Shown one piece after another: positions 28,601 through 43,600 of a stretch of 64,000 nt of DNA. This stretch comes from Arenicola marina. Taxonomy: Eukaryota > Annelida > Polychaeta > Arenicolidae. Positions within the stretch are counted from its first letter, which is position 1; each line of letters begins with the position of its first letter. The notes under the pieces are model-generated. The model searched no databases and was not told where the DNA came from. It was given only the letters and a program-made list of their open reading frames with translations. The translations under genes were made by a program, and so were the position numbers. The stretch spans positions 32,605,670 through 32,669,669 of the forward strand of contig OZ025248.1 of assembly GCA_964019135.1 (NCBI GenBank). Reading direction: 5' to 3'.

Positions 28601-31600
28601 ATGGGTCGCGACGGCGTGGCGCTCACAAGGGGGGCCGTTGCCTTGGCAATGGGTGCATCCATGGCAGCTCGCGTAGCATTGCGCAACTTGTATTCCAAAC
28701 TCTCCTTTTCTTTGTTAGCCCTGAAAATATAATTGTAATTATATGAGGGACACTGTACTACAGAACAGCTGGAGGTGATGAAGATGGATCAGCGTAAAGT
28801 AATATTATTTTTTTCAATAACAAGGTATTTACTGGCATTTAAAGTAAAAGAATACAATACCAGGATGATTTGCATAAATTGTGCGTGAACGGTAAATGGA
28901 GTATAAGCTCACACCGACAATTCCAGTGAAAACATTATCACCCCCATTTAACGACACAACCCGCCTTCTCCCCACCGGCGGCAATGCCCTATACATACAG
29001 CATGTACATCTCGGACCTAACAAACCGTCTATTATGTCTACAAGATAATCTCTGTAACTGCCAAAATGATAAAACTCCTCCCATGTACATCCGCCACGTG
29101 TACAGGATCAGCGCGTGATGACACGTGACCTCTGACGCACCTGTCCAGAGCGTTCTTCACGAGCTCGCTGTTCCTGGTGATACGGTCGATGTCAGCCTCG
29201 CGCTCCTTCAGCCTCGCTTTCAATCTCTCCACCATCTTCTGCCATTTCTTGCTCTCCTCCCAGCGCGCCACCATCTGATCCGAGGTCTGATCGAGACAAA
29301 GGTAGAGTTAACAGTCATTCAGAAACAAAGGTAGAAGTCAATTCCCGATCGGAGTTCCCGATCGCTGGGATCCTTAAGATTTATTATAATTATAATAAAA
29401 TATAATAATGGTAATAATGAGACAATTATGATATATTAATAATATCAATGATATTACTAATAACATTAATACCATTTATTAAAAAAATCATATTGAAAAT
29501 AATTAGTTTAAGAATAATATGAACATTAATGATATGTATAATAATAATAATAACATGAATTATAGCAATAATATCAATAATATTACTAATAATATTAATA
29601 TTATTCATTTAAATATTTTTTATTGATAATAATTAGTTTAAGAATAATATGAGCAACATTAATGATATTTATAATAATAATAATAATAACATGAATTATA
29701 GCATTAATATTAATTATAGTTATGATACTGATGATAATAATATAGTTGACCATAAGCCCATGCTGCCAACGCCCCTGTACATAGTACTGTCAGTACTCAC
29801 GCCGTGGTCCTTGCCCTGCTGCTCGTAGGGTTTCTCGGCCGGCTGCCCCGTCCGCTTCAGCTCCTCCGCCATCAATTTGTTCTGTCTCCGGAGCTCCTCC
29901 AGCTGGTGTTCAACCCCACCCGACACCCCTCTCTGTGGGTCAAAGGGCAAAGGTCACACGGCAATAGGGGGCCGCATTCAGAGCCAGATGACGGGAGCTC
30001 ATCGGTGAGATGGTAATAGTGGGGAGTCACTGGGTACGACCTTTTATCATGTCATGGTGGAGGTGAGACACCATTCCACAGAGACTCCCGGGGGGGCCTC
30101 ATTTTTCTAAAGCTTCAAGTGGGACTTATTTCAGAAATCCTTGAAATTTTGCGGTCACTTCTCTCCAAGTTCTAAGACTTTTCTCGGAATTCTACGAGAC
30201 ATCGCGAGACTTCACCCATTCCCGGAGGTAATTTTAACGCGGTTTCGTGCGAACGTACCTACCCTATTGGGTCGACAATCGCGAACAGAAACCCCCAACA
30301 AAGTGAACCGTCGACCTCGTTTGTATTGATAATGTCTGAAATTTAATGAAGACCTTAGATATGTTGAGGGGAATGTGGACCTGTTTCTGCATGGTGCCCA
30401 TCCGCTCCACTTTACGTTCCAACTCCTCCACGTCGGCCTCAAGACGCCCTCTGTCCTCTTTCAGCTTCCGTACTTGAGTCTCCCTTTTCGCTACAAAAAT
30501 ACCATGTCCGTCTCTCACTAAACACGAACATATTGAACAATAAAAACTTAAGTAGCATGATCCTTGTCTCAGCAGTCCTCTAAACTTACTAGTAGTGTTC
30601 ACTATGAAGCTTAACGAGGCCATAAACCAAAACATTTGACTTAAGGCCGACGAAATATTGGCACAATTTATATCCACCATGAGAACATGAAATTATCCTG
30701 CTTTCTTTAATGTTGGAAGATTAACTTGATACCAGAGTTTTCTTCTAGTTGACCTTTGACCTACCCAGATCCTGCTTGGTTTCCTCTAGGTCGGCACTGA
30801 GCACGTTTTCCTTGTCCTTGCGTTTCTTGGCCTCTCTCTTCAGCCTCTGGTTGTGTGCCTCAAGCTCCTCAATGCGGTCCTTGAGAACACACCGGCGAGA
30901 TGATATAATGACACCCTTACAGGATACATAAATACACAATTACAGGACACGACACATTAAGGCACGTTGATATGATACTAGGAAGACATGATATATGATG
31001 ACATAATGACATAATACACGGTGGCATGATATAACGCATGCTACACGATGACATAGAACGAGGACATGACACGTGATATATATGATTATATGATGACATG
31101 ATATATGATGACATTATATATGATGACATAATGAATTATGACAAGATACACAATGACATATCACGTGATAATATGATAGCATAACGCATTAAATAACACA
31201 TTTTAAAGACACAAAATGAATTAGGGGAACATGGGATCAGAAATAAATCTGTTGCCAGAACATCAAAACAAAACAGATGTATGCGAATATAATAACATAT
31301 AGATAACCACGGCACTGTACCCCCCGCCGCTAGCGGTAACAGCCTGTACCACCCACCCACATCCTTAGACCCGATATTGCCTGACTTGCCTGGTATTCCT
31401 TGGTCGACTTCATAACGACCCTCTGAATGTTGTGTTCCATCTGGGACTGGTCGGCGTTGGCCTTGACATCCTGCTGGGCCTGTTGGACCATGTCACCCCG
31501 CAGCTCCATCAGAGCCTTGCTCAGCGCCTGGTACACAGAGACAGGCAGACACTGGTATATTACTGTTGGACCATGTCACCCCGCAGCTCCATCAGAGCCT

Positions 31601-34600
31601 TGCTCAGCGCCTGGTACACAGAGACAGGCAGACACTGGTATATTACTGTTGGACCATGTCACCCCGCAGCTCCATCAGAGCCTTGCTCAGCGCCTGGTAC
31701 ACAGAGACAGGCAGACACTGGTATATTACTGTTGGACCATGTCACCCCGCAGCTCCATCAGAGCCTTGCTCAGCGCCTGGTACACAGAGACAGGCAGACA
31801 CTGGTATATTACTGTTGGACCATGTCACCCCGCAGCTCCATCAGAGCCTTGCTCAGCGCCTGGTACACAGAGACAGGCAGACATTGGTATATTACTGTTG
31901 GACCATGTCACCCCGCAGCTCCATCAGAGCCTTGCTCAGCGCCTGGTACACAGAGACAGGCAGACACTGGTATATTACTGTTGGACCATGTCACCCCGCA
32001 GCTCCATCAGAGCCTTGCTCAGCGCCTGGTACACAGAGACAGGCAGACACTGGTATATTACTGTTGGACCATGTCACCCCGCAGCTCCATCAGAGCCTTG
32101 CTCAGCGCCTGGTACACAGAGACAGGCAGACACTGGTATATTACTGTTGGACCATGTCACCCCGCAGCTCCATCAGAGCCTTGCTCAGCGCCTGGTACAC
32201 AGAGACAGGCAGACACTGGTATATTACTGTTGGACCATGTCACCCCGCAGCTCCATCAGAGCCTTGCTCAGCGCCTGGTACACAGAGACAGGCAGACATT
32301 GGTATATTACTGTTGGACCATGTCACCCCGCAGCTCCATCAGAGCCTTGCTCAGCGCCTGGTACACAGAGACAGGCAGACACTGGTATATTACTGTTGGA
32401 CCATGTCACCCCGCAGCTCCATCAGAGCCTTGCTCAGCGCCTGGTACACAGAGACAGGCAGACACTGGTATATTACTGTTGGACCATGTCACCCCGCAGC
32501 TCCATCAGAGCCTTGCTCAGCGCCTGGTACACAGAGACAGGCAGACACTGGTATATTACTGTTGGACCATGTCACCCCGCAGCTCCATCAGAGCCTTGCT
32601 CAGCGCCTGGTACACAGAGACAGGCAGACACTGGTATATTACTGTTGGACCATGTCACCCCGCAGCTCCATCAGAGCCTTGCTCAGCGCCTGGTACACAG
32701 AGACAGGCAGACATTGGTATATTACTGTTGGACCATGTCACCCCGCAGCTCCATCAGAGCCTTGCTCAGCGCCTGGTACACAGAGACAGGCAGACACTGG
32801 TATATTACTGTTGGACCATGTCACCCCGCAGCTCCATCAGAGCCTTGCTCAGCGCCTGGTACACAGAGACAGGCAGACACTGGTATATTACTGTTGGACC
32901 ATGTCACCCCGCAGCTCCATCAGAGCCTTGCTCAGCGCCTGGTACACAGAGACAGGCAGACACTGGTATATTACTGTTGGACCATGTCACCCCGCAGCTC
33001 CATCAGAGCCTTGCTCAGCGCCTGGTACACAGAGACAGGCAGACACTGGTATATTACTGTTGGACCATGTCACCCCGCAGCTCCATCAGAGCCTTGCTCA
33101 GCGCCTGGTACACAGAGACAGGCAGACACTGGTATATTACTGTTGGACCATGTCACCCCGCAGCTCCATCAGAGCCTTGCTCAGCGCCTGGTACACAGAG
33201 ACAGGCAGACACTGGTATATTACTGTTGGACCATGTCACCCCCAGCTCCATCAGAGCCTTGCTCAGCGCCTGGTACACAGAGACAGGCAGACACTGGTAT
33301 ATTACTGTTGGACCATGTCACCCCGCAGCTCCATCAGAGCCTTGCTCAGCGCCTGGTACACAGAGACAGGCAGACACTGGTATATTACTGTTGGACCATG
33401 TCACCCCGCAGCTCCATCAGAGCCTTGCTCAGCGCCTGGTACACAGAGACAGGCAGACACTGGTATATTACTGTTGGACCATGTCACCCCGCAGCTCCAT
33501 CAGAGCCTTGCTCAGCGCCTGGTACACAGAGACAGGCAGACACTGGTATATTACTGTTGGACCATGTCACCCCGCAGCTCCATCAGAGCCTTGCTCAGCG
33601 CCTGGTACACAGAGACAGGCAGACACTGGTATATTACTGTTGGACCATGTCACCCCGCAGCTCCATCAGAGCCTTGCTCAGCGCCTGGTACACAGAGACA
33701 GGCAGACACTGGTATATTACTGTTGGACCATGTCACCCCGCAGCTCCATCAGAGCCTTGCTCAGCGCCTGGTACACAGAGACAGGCAGACACTGGTATAT
33801 TACTGTTGGACCATGTCACCCCGCAGCTCCATCAGAGCCTTGCTCAGCGCCTGGTACACAGAGACAGGCAGACACTGGTATATTACTGTTGGACCATGTC
33901 ACCCCGCAGCTCCATCAGAGCCTTGCTCAGCGCCTGGTACACAGAGACAGGCAGACACTGGTATATTACTGTTGGACCATGTCACCCCGCAGCTCCATCA
34001 GAGCCTTGCTCAGCGCCTGGTACACAGAGACAGGCAGACACTGGTATATTACTGTTGGACCATGTCACCCCGCAGCTCCATCAGAGCCTTGCTCAGCGCC
34101 TGGTACACAGAGACAGGCAGACACTGGTATATTACTGTTGGACCATGTCACCCCGCAGCTCCATCAGAGCCTTGCTCAGCGCCTGGTACACAGAGACAGG
34201 CAGACACTGGTATATTACTGTTGGACCATGTCACCCCGCAGCTCCATCAGAGCCTTGCTCAGCGCCTGGTACACAGAGACAGGCAGACACTGGTATATTA
34301 CTGTTGGACCATGTCACCCCCAGCTCCATCAGAGCCTTACTCAGCGCCTGGTACACAGAGACAGGGAGACACTGGTATATTACTGTTGGACCATGTCACC
34401 CCGCAGCTCCATCAGAGCCTTGCTCAGCGCCTGGTACACAGAGACAGGCAGACACTGGTATATTACTGTTGGACCATGTCACCCCGCAGCTCCATCAGAG
34501 CCTTGCTCAGCGCCTGGTACACAGAGACAGGCAGACACTGGTATATTACTGTTGGACCATGTCACCCCGCAGCTCCATCAGAGCCTTGCTCAGCGCCTGG

Positions 34601-37600
34601 TACACAGAGACAGGCAGACACTGGTATATTACTGTTGGACCATGTCACCCCGCAGCTCCATCAGAGCCTTGCTCAGCGCCTGGTACACAGAGACAGGCAG
34701 ACACTGGTATATTACTGTTGGACTATGTCACCCCGCAGCTCCATCAGAGTCTTACTCAGCGCCTGGTACACAGAGACAGGCAGACACTGGTATATTACTG
34801 TTGGACCATGTCACCCCCAGCTCCATCAGAGCCTTACTCAGCGCCTGGTACACAGAGACAGGCAGACACTGGTATATTACTGTTGGACCATGTCACCCCG
34901 CAGCTCCATCAGAGCCTTGCTCAGCGCCTGGTACACAGAGACAGGCAGACACTGGTATATTACTGTTGGACCATGTCACCCCGCAGCTCCATCAGAGCCT
35001 TGCTCAGCGCCTGGTACACAGAGACAGGCAGACACTGGTATATTACTGTTGGACCATGTCACCCCCAGCTCCATCAGAGCCTTACTCAGCGCCTGATACA
35101 CAGAGACAGGGAGACACTTGTGTATTACTGACATAAAGAGCCAGAAAGACACTGATGTATTACTGATATAGAGAGCCAGGGAGACACTGGTGTATTACTG
35201 ATATAAAGAGCCAGAGAGACACTAGTGTATTACTGATATAAAGAGCCAGAGAGACACTAGTGTATTACTGATATAAAGAGCCAGAGAGACACTAGTGTAT
35301 TACTGATATAAAAAGCCGGGGAGACACTGGTGTATTACTGATATGAAGCGCGAGGAAGACACTGGTGTCTACTGATATAAAGAGCTAGGAAGACACTGGT
35401 GTCTACAGATATAAAGCCGGGGAGACACTGGTGTCTACTGATATAAAGAGCCGGGGAGACACTGGTGTATTACTGATATAAAGAGCCAGGCAGACACTGG
35501 TGTCTACTGATATAAAAGAGCTAGGAAGACACTGGTGTCTACTCATATAAAGAGCCGGGGAGACACTGGTGTATTACTGATATGAAGAGCGAGGAAGACA
35601 CTGATGTCTACTGATATAAAGAGCTAGGAAGACACTGGTGTCTACTGATATAAAGCCGGGGAGACACTGGTGTTTACTGATACAAAAGAACTAGGAAGAC
35701 ACTGGTGTCTACTGATATAAAGAGCCGGGGAGACACTGGTGTATTACTGATATGAAGAGCGAGGACGACACTAGTGTCTACTGATATAAAGAGCTAGGAA
35801 GACACTGGTGTCTACTGATATAAAGCCGGGGAGACACTGGTGTCTACTGATATAAAGAGCCGGGGAGACACTGGTGTATTACTGATATAAAGAGCCAGGC
35901 AGACACTGTTGTCTACTGATACAAAAGAGAGGGGGGAGACACTGGTGTCTACTGATATAAAAAGCAAGGGAGACACTGGTGTCTGCTGTTATAAAGAGCG
36001 AGGGAGACACTGGTATCTACTGATATACAAAGCTAAGAAGACACTGGTGTCTACTGATATTAAGAGCCAGGGAGATACTGGTGTCTACTGATATAAAGAG
36101 CGAGGAAGACACTGGTGTCTACTGATATAAAGAGCGAGGAAGACACTGGTGTCTACTGATATAAAGAGCGAGGAAGACACTGGTGTCTACTGATATAGCC
36201 GAGCAGACACTGGTGTCTACTGATATAAAGAGCCGGGGAGACACTGGTTTATTACTGATATAAAGAGCCAGGGAGACACTGGTGTATTACTGATATGAAG
36301 AGCGAGGGAGACACTGGTATCTACTGATATAAAGAGCTAGAAAGACACCGTTAGACCATGTCACCCCGCAGCTCCATCAGAGCCTTGCTCAGCGCCTCGT
36401 ACACAGAGACAGGGAGACACTTGTTTATCACTGACATAAAGAGCCAGGGAGACACTTGTGTATTACTGATATAAAGAGCCAGGGAGACACTGGTGTATTA
36501 CTGATTTCGAGAGCTAGGAAGACACTGGTGTATTACCGATATAAAGAGCGAGGGAGACACTGGTGTATTACTGATATAAAGAGCTAGAAAGACACTGGTG
36601 TATTACCGATATAAAGAGCGAGGGAGACACTGGTGTATTACTGATATAAAGAGCTAGGGAGACACTGGTGTATTACTGATATAAAGAGCTAGGAAGACAC
36701 TGGTGTATTACTGATATAAAGAGCTAGGGAGACACTGGTGTATTACTGATATAAAGAGCTAGGAAGACACTGGTGTATTACTGATATAAAGAGCCAGGGA
36801 GACACTGGTGTATTACTGACGTAAAGAGCTAGGAAGACACTGGTGTATTACCGATATAAAGAGCGAGGGAGACACTGGTGTATTACTGATATAAAGAGCT
36901 AGGGAGACACTGGTGTATTACTGATATAAAGAGCTAGGAAGACACTGGTGTATTACTGATATAAGAGCTAGGAAGACACTGGTGTATTACCGATATAAAG
37001 AGCGAGGGAGACACTGGTGTATTACTGATATAAAGAGCTAGGGAGACACTGGTGTATTACTGATATAAAGAGCTAGGAAGACACTGGTGTATTACTGATA
37101 TGAAGAGCTAGGAAGACACTGGTGTATTACCGATATAAAGAGCGAGGGAGACACTGGTGTATTACTGATATAAAGAGCCAAAGAGACACTGGTGTATTAC
37201 TGATATAAAGAGCTAGGAAGACACTGGTGTATTACTGATATAAAGAGCTAGGGAGACAGTTGTGTATTACTGATATAAAGAGCCAGGGAGACACTGGTGT
37301 ATTACTGATATAAAGAGCTAGGGAGACACTGGTGTATTACTGATATAAAGAGCTAGGAAGACACTGGTGTATTACTGATATAAAGAGCTAGGGAGACAGT
37401 TGTGTATTACTGATATAAAGAGCCAGACAGACACTGGTGTATTACTGATATAAAGAGCCAGGGAGACACTGGTGTATTACTGATATAAAGAGCCAGAAAG
37501 ACACTGGTGTATTACTGATATAAAGAGCGAGGCAGACACTGGTGTATTACTGATATCAACAGCCAGGGATACACTGTTATGTTACTAATCTACCGGTGCA

Positions 37601-40600
37601 TTAGGGTCTGACACCCCCGCCCCCTGACCTGGTGCTGCTTCTCCTTCAGGGCCAGCTGGTTCTTCAGCCGCTCCATCATGTTCTTCATTGTGGTGGTCGG
37701 GGCCCTGGCGTTGGCCTCCCGCTGTGATTCCAGCTCCTCCTGCACCACGCTCAGCTCTCGTTTCCGGTCATCCAGCTGTCGCCGTGCCTTGGCCAGGGCC
37801 TCCTGCTGGGCGCGCACGTCCTCGCCGTGATCCTGTAGCAGGCTGTGAGGGAACGCCACGGTCAGCATCAACAACACGTCAATGACGTCATAGCCAAATC
37901 ATGGTCAAGGCTTGAAAGCGAACACGTCAGAGCCAACAGAAAATCATGGTCAAGCATTGAGAGCCAACACGTCACAGCCAACTGCAAAGTCATGGTCAAG
38001 TCCCCATCACCAACACGTCAGAGTCAACAGCAAAGTCATGGTCAAGTCATCATTACCAACACGTCACAGCCAACAGCAAAGTCATGGTCAAGTCCCCATC
38101 ACCAACACGTCAGAGTCAACAGCAAAGTCATGGTCAAGTCATTATCAAAAACACGTCAGAGTCAACAGCAAAGTCATGGTCAAGTCATCATTACCAACAC
38201 GTCACAGCCAACAGCAAAGTCATGGTCAAGTCCCCATCACCAACACGTCAGAGCCAACAGCAAAGTCATGGTCAAGTCATTATCAAAAACACGTCAGAGT
38301 CAACAGCAAAGTCATGGTCAAGTCATCATCACCAACACGTCACAGCCAACAGCAAAGTCATGGTCAAGTCCTCATCACCAACACGTCATAGCAAACAGCA
38401 AGTAATGGTCAAGTCCTCATCGCCAACATGTTATAGCCAACAGCAAAGTCATGGTCAAGTCATTATCAAAAACACGTTATAGCCAACAGCAAAATCATGG
38501 TCAAGTCCTCATCAGCAACACGTCATAGCCAACAGCAAAGTCATGGTCAAGTCCTCATCACCAACATGTTATAGCCAACAGCAAAGTCATGGTCAAGTCC
38601 CCATCACCAACACGTCAGAGTCAACAGCAAAGTCATGGTCAAGTCATTATCAATAACACGTTATAGCCAAAAGCAAAGTCATGGTCAAGTCCTCATCACC
38701 AACACGTCATAGCCAACAGCAAAGTCATGGTCAAGTCCTCATCACCAACACGTCATAGCCAACAGCAAAGTCATGGTCAAGTCCTCATCACCAACATGTT
38801 ATAGCCAACAGCAAAGTCATAGTCAAGTCCTCATCAACAACATGTTATAGCCAACAGCAAAGTCATGGTCAAGTCCTCATCACCCACATGTTATAGCCAA
38901 CAGCAAAGTCATAGTCAAATCATCATCACCAACACGTCACAGCCAACAGCAAATCATGGTCAAGTCTTCATCACCAACACGTCACAGCCAACAGTAAAGT
39001 CATGGCCAAGTCTTCATCACCAACACGTCATAGCCAACAGCCAAGATACAGCCAACAACAAAGTCATGGACAAGTCCTCATCACCAACACGCCATAGCCA
39101 ACAGCAAATTCATGGTCAAGTCCTCATCACCAAAACGTCATAGCCAACAGCAAAGTCATGGTCAAGTCCTCATCACCATGGCCAAGTCATCATCACCAAC
39201 ACGTCACAGCCAACAGCAAAGTCATGGTCAAGTCCTCATCACCAACACGTTATAGCCAACAGCAAAGTCATGGTCAAGTCCTCATCACCAACACGTTATA
39301 GCCAAAAGAAAAGTCATGGCCAAGTCCTCATCACCAACACGTCACAGTCAACAGCAAAGTCATGGTCAAGTCCTCATCACCCAACACGTCACAGCCTACA
39401 GTAAAGTCATGGCCAAGTCCTCATCACCAACACGTTATAACCAACAGCAAAATCATGGTCAAGTCTCCACCACCAACATGTCACAGCCAACAGCAAAGTC
39501 ATGGTCAAGTCATTATCACCAACACGTCATAGCCAACAGCAACGTCAAAACCAACAACAAAGTCATGGTCAAGTCCTCATCCCAACATGTCACAGTCAAC
39601 AGCAAAGTCATGGTCAAGTCATTATCACCAACACGTCACAGCCAACAGCAAAGTCATGGTTAAGTCCTCATCAGCAACACGTCAGAGTCAACAGCAAAGT
39701 CATGGCCAAGTCCTCATCACCAACACGTCACAGCCAACAGCAAATCATGGTCAAGTCTTCATCACCAACACGTCACAGCCAACAGTAAAGTCATGGCCAA
39801 GTCTTCATCACCAACACGTCATAGCCAACAGACAAGATACAGCCAACAGCAAAGTCATGGACAAGTCCTCATCACCAACACGTCAGAGCCAACAGAAAAG
39901 TCATGGTCAAGTCCTCATCACCAACACGTCATAGCCAACAGCAAAGCTATGTTCAAGTTCTCATCACCAACATGTCACAGCCAACAGCAAAGTCATGGTC
40001 AAGTTCTCATCACCAACACGTCATAGCCAACAGCAAAGCTATGGCCAAGTCATTATCACCAACACGTCATGGCCAACAGCAAATTCATCGTGAAGCCCTC
40101 ACACCGACACGCCATAGCAGTAAAGTGTAAGTAAACAAGCCATAGCGCAGAACACGAGTGATTGCACACCTGTGTACATGTGTGCTTCTCTATTTGATAC
40201 CACATGATGTATCGTACAAATACTGTCAGTTAGCAAGATGCTATGCTATAGGGATATTACCGGGTAGAAGGTCACATGTGAGAAACCACGGACTAACCCT
40301 CTGGTATGCGTGACAAGGATAACGAGGCAAATAGGGAAACATTTTGAAAGAATGAGTTATAAGGATAGAGACATAGGGGGGAAACATCTTGAAATATATC
40401 GATTAAGATCGATGACGCCAAATATTGGTGCTTACTTATGTCGTGTCATGTTGATAGTAGGAATAACTTGCTACTTTAACGGTACACACTATACCAATCA
40501 AACAACAAACATGTGAACGGGTCGAATATGCAGGTAAATTATTTCATACTATCGTATAGATTCAATACACACATCTATGTTGTGTTAGGGTGCCTATTCT

Positions 40601-43600
40601 TTGATTAGGTGCCTATTAATATGGCTGGACAGGCGGTCGTCTACTGTCCCTAGCTGGGTCATAATTGTTACCAAACCTTGCAGATCACTCAAACTGTGCA
40701 AAGAGTATCAATGGCTCATGGAAGATTCCTCAATAGACAGAATAGACTCGTGTACAATAAAACAAGTGCACAATTTCACAGGGAAATTAAATAATAATAA
40801 CTACAGATCCTAACCTCGGTGGCTTCCTGTCACATACAAAGCCTGGCACTAGGCTGGCCCCTTAGCGCAGCGCCTTAATTATTTACTCAGACGGGCACAG
40901 TTAATCATGCCATGTCCTGCCTGTCGCTTAAGTGGGAGGTGGCGGGGGGGGGGGGGCGGCGGCAATTTATAAGCAAGGACAAGACGCAACGATGTGGTAA
41001 CCTATAAAGATATATCGTGCCATGTCCTGCCTTACCCCTTAGGGGTGGGGGGGGGCCTTATAAGCAAAGACAAGACGCAACGATGTGTGAACTTATAAAG
41101 TTAATATATCGTGCCATGTCCTACCTTTTCGCTTAAGGGGGGAGAGCATTGTAAGCAAAAACTAGACGCAAGGATGTGTTTTGAAGGAGGGGGGGTCAAT
41201 TACAAACAAGATACAATGAAGTGTCCTTACATTTCTTTCTCGGCGGCGATCTGCCTGACGAGGTCGTCGTACTTGTTGGTCCAGGCCTGGACGTCCTGTC
41301 TGGAGCGGGTTAGCTTGTCTCTCAGCGCCGCCAGAGAGTTGTCCTGGTCAGTCACGATGTCCTCCAACTCGTTCAGCTTCTTCAGCTGTCGGCAAAGTCA
41401 CCAGCCGGTCAGTGGATCTTAATCTTGTAATTGGTGATTTAGCGTAAACCCAAAGCACCGGATGTGCGTGCGGGGTGGGTGGTTGCCAGATTAATTTTAA
41501 AGGTGCTATTACAACAAGCACTTTTTGAAAACTTCCAATGTCGGTCAAGATTCAAAGAAAGTCTGACAGGAGTTCAAGCAATTTTGGTTCAAGGCTAAGA
41601 GCAAAAACCACTACCCCCTCCCAGTCCCTCTCCCCGTGCACGAGGGAGGAGGAGAGGAGAGGATAGGCTGAGGGGGGGAGGGGGTAAGGGAGATCGCCCA
41701 GGACACTGACCTGTTCGTTGGTGGGCACGGCGGACTGGGTCCGGTTGAGGGAATCCTGCAGAGTCTGCTTGAGCTTCTGGAAGGCCGAGTCGCTCTTGGC
41801 GTGCAGCTTGTTGTGCATGAGCCGCATCTCCTCCTCGTGGCGCCCGTTCATGGTCTGCATGTCCTCGCGCGCCTGGCGCAGCAACGCCTGGTACTTCTGT
41901 AGCGTCTCCTCCTTCTGCTGCACCCGGGCCTGGGTGGGTGGGTGGGGGGGGGGGGGTTATAGTCATGTATTGTACTTAAACACATCACCGCGCATGTATC
42001 AATACTGCGCTCGCAGTTCATACATACATTTTGTTTTACAATCTGGCGGATGAATTCACAGTTATATTTGTATCAAGGTATATGACACCACCATGTTTTT
42101 AGACCGCGGGACGACATACCATTACACCATTATCGCCTCCTATACAGGAACGATCACTATTGAACTAACAATTAATGTCATGCATATAGATTATCATCAC
42201 CCATCTAACGTAGGCGATAAATCTTACCATAGACTGCCCTTGCACTGCCCTTGCACTCCCCACCAGGATTCGTAAGCACGACCTGTTGATGTGCAGCTCG
42301 GCCTGCTACTTACCAACTGGGCTAGGGAGCCCCCCCCCCCCGCCTGCTCCTCTCCTACCCCACTTAGATCACGATCAAGGCGGACGCCAGTCCCTGGAGG
42401 ACGTACCTGGAGACTGCTAATGGTTGACTGGGCGATTCGGATGACCTACCTGAAGACTGCTGATGGTTGACTGGGCGATCCGGATGACCTACGTGGAGAC
42501 TGCTAATGGTTGACTGGGCGATTCGGATGACCTACCTGGAGACTGCTGATGGTTTACTGGGCGATCCGGATGACCTACGTGGAGACTGCTGATGGTTGAC
42601 TGTGCGATCCGGATGACCTGCCTGGAGCCTGCTGATGGTTCACTAGGCGATCCGGATGACCTACCTGGAGACTGCTAATGGTTGACTGGGCGATCCAGAT
42701 GACCTACCTGGAGACTGCTAATGGTTGACTGGGCGATCCGAATGACCTACCTGGAGACTGCTGATGGTTCACTAGGCGATCCGGATGACCTACTTGGAGA
42801 CTGCTGATGGTTGACTGGGCAATCCGGATGACCTACCTGGAGACTGCTAATGGTTGACTGGGCGATCCGGATGACCTACCTGAAGACTGCTGATGGTTCA
42901 CTAGGCGATCCGGATGACCTACCTGGAGACTGCTGATGGTTGACTGGGCGATCCGGACGGCCTGTCTGGCCTCGTAATCCTCCTCCTGCGGCGGCTTGCT
43001 GGTGCTGAACTTGCTGGTGACCTTGAGGATGGCTTCGTCACGCTCCGCCGAGGCCGGCAGACGCAGCTTCAGATCCGTGATGATCCGGTCACGTGACAGG
43101 ACTTCGCGCTCCTTCTCGCGCACTTCCTTCGTCATCTCGTCAACTCTCTGTAAGTCAGCCCCAGACAGGCATTTAGTAGTGCCAGATACGGTGTTGATGC
43201 ACACATAGCCTTGTAATTTAAGCGCTGCACATAATAATTAATATTACAATTGATTGATAGATGTAACTCACCACTTTGTCATGAAATAATACATTTAAAA
43301 AAGGTACATAATTAACATAATAATTGAGAGGCCATATTTGAAAAAAAATTATAATACAATATATTTTTCTCATATATATAGATGTATTACTTGTGGTTAA
43401 TAAATATGGAAATAAAAACAAATACCAACAAAACATGTTGACTGATTACTGTGTGTGTCTTTACCTTCTTGTGATGTTCCACTTCCGCTTTAGCATCCAG
43501 CACCATTTTCACGTGTTTCTTTATCGTTGTAACGGCATGATCCAGTTGTTTCGACACCGGCCAGTTAGGGTCAGGCATCGCGCTGACCGCCACCTCAAAC

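Noticed and set aside
31427-35136. Three plus-strand open frames of more than 1,100 codons
   Set aside because: They are the three phases of an 83-bp repeat lacking plus-strand stops; the unit is antisense CEP290 exon and intron sequence, not a protein gene.
37845-40130. Regularly spaced repeats resembling a CRISPR-like array
   Set aside because: The repeats are contiguous without unique spacers and lie in an animal intron; they are a minisatellite.
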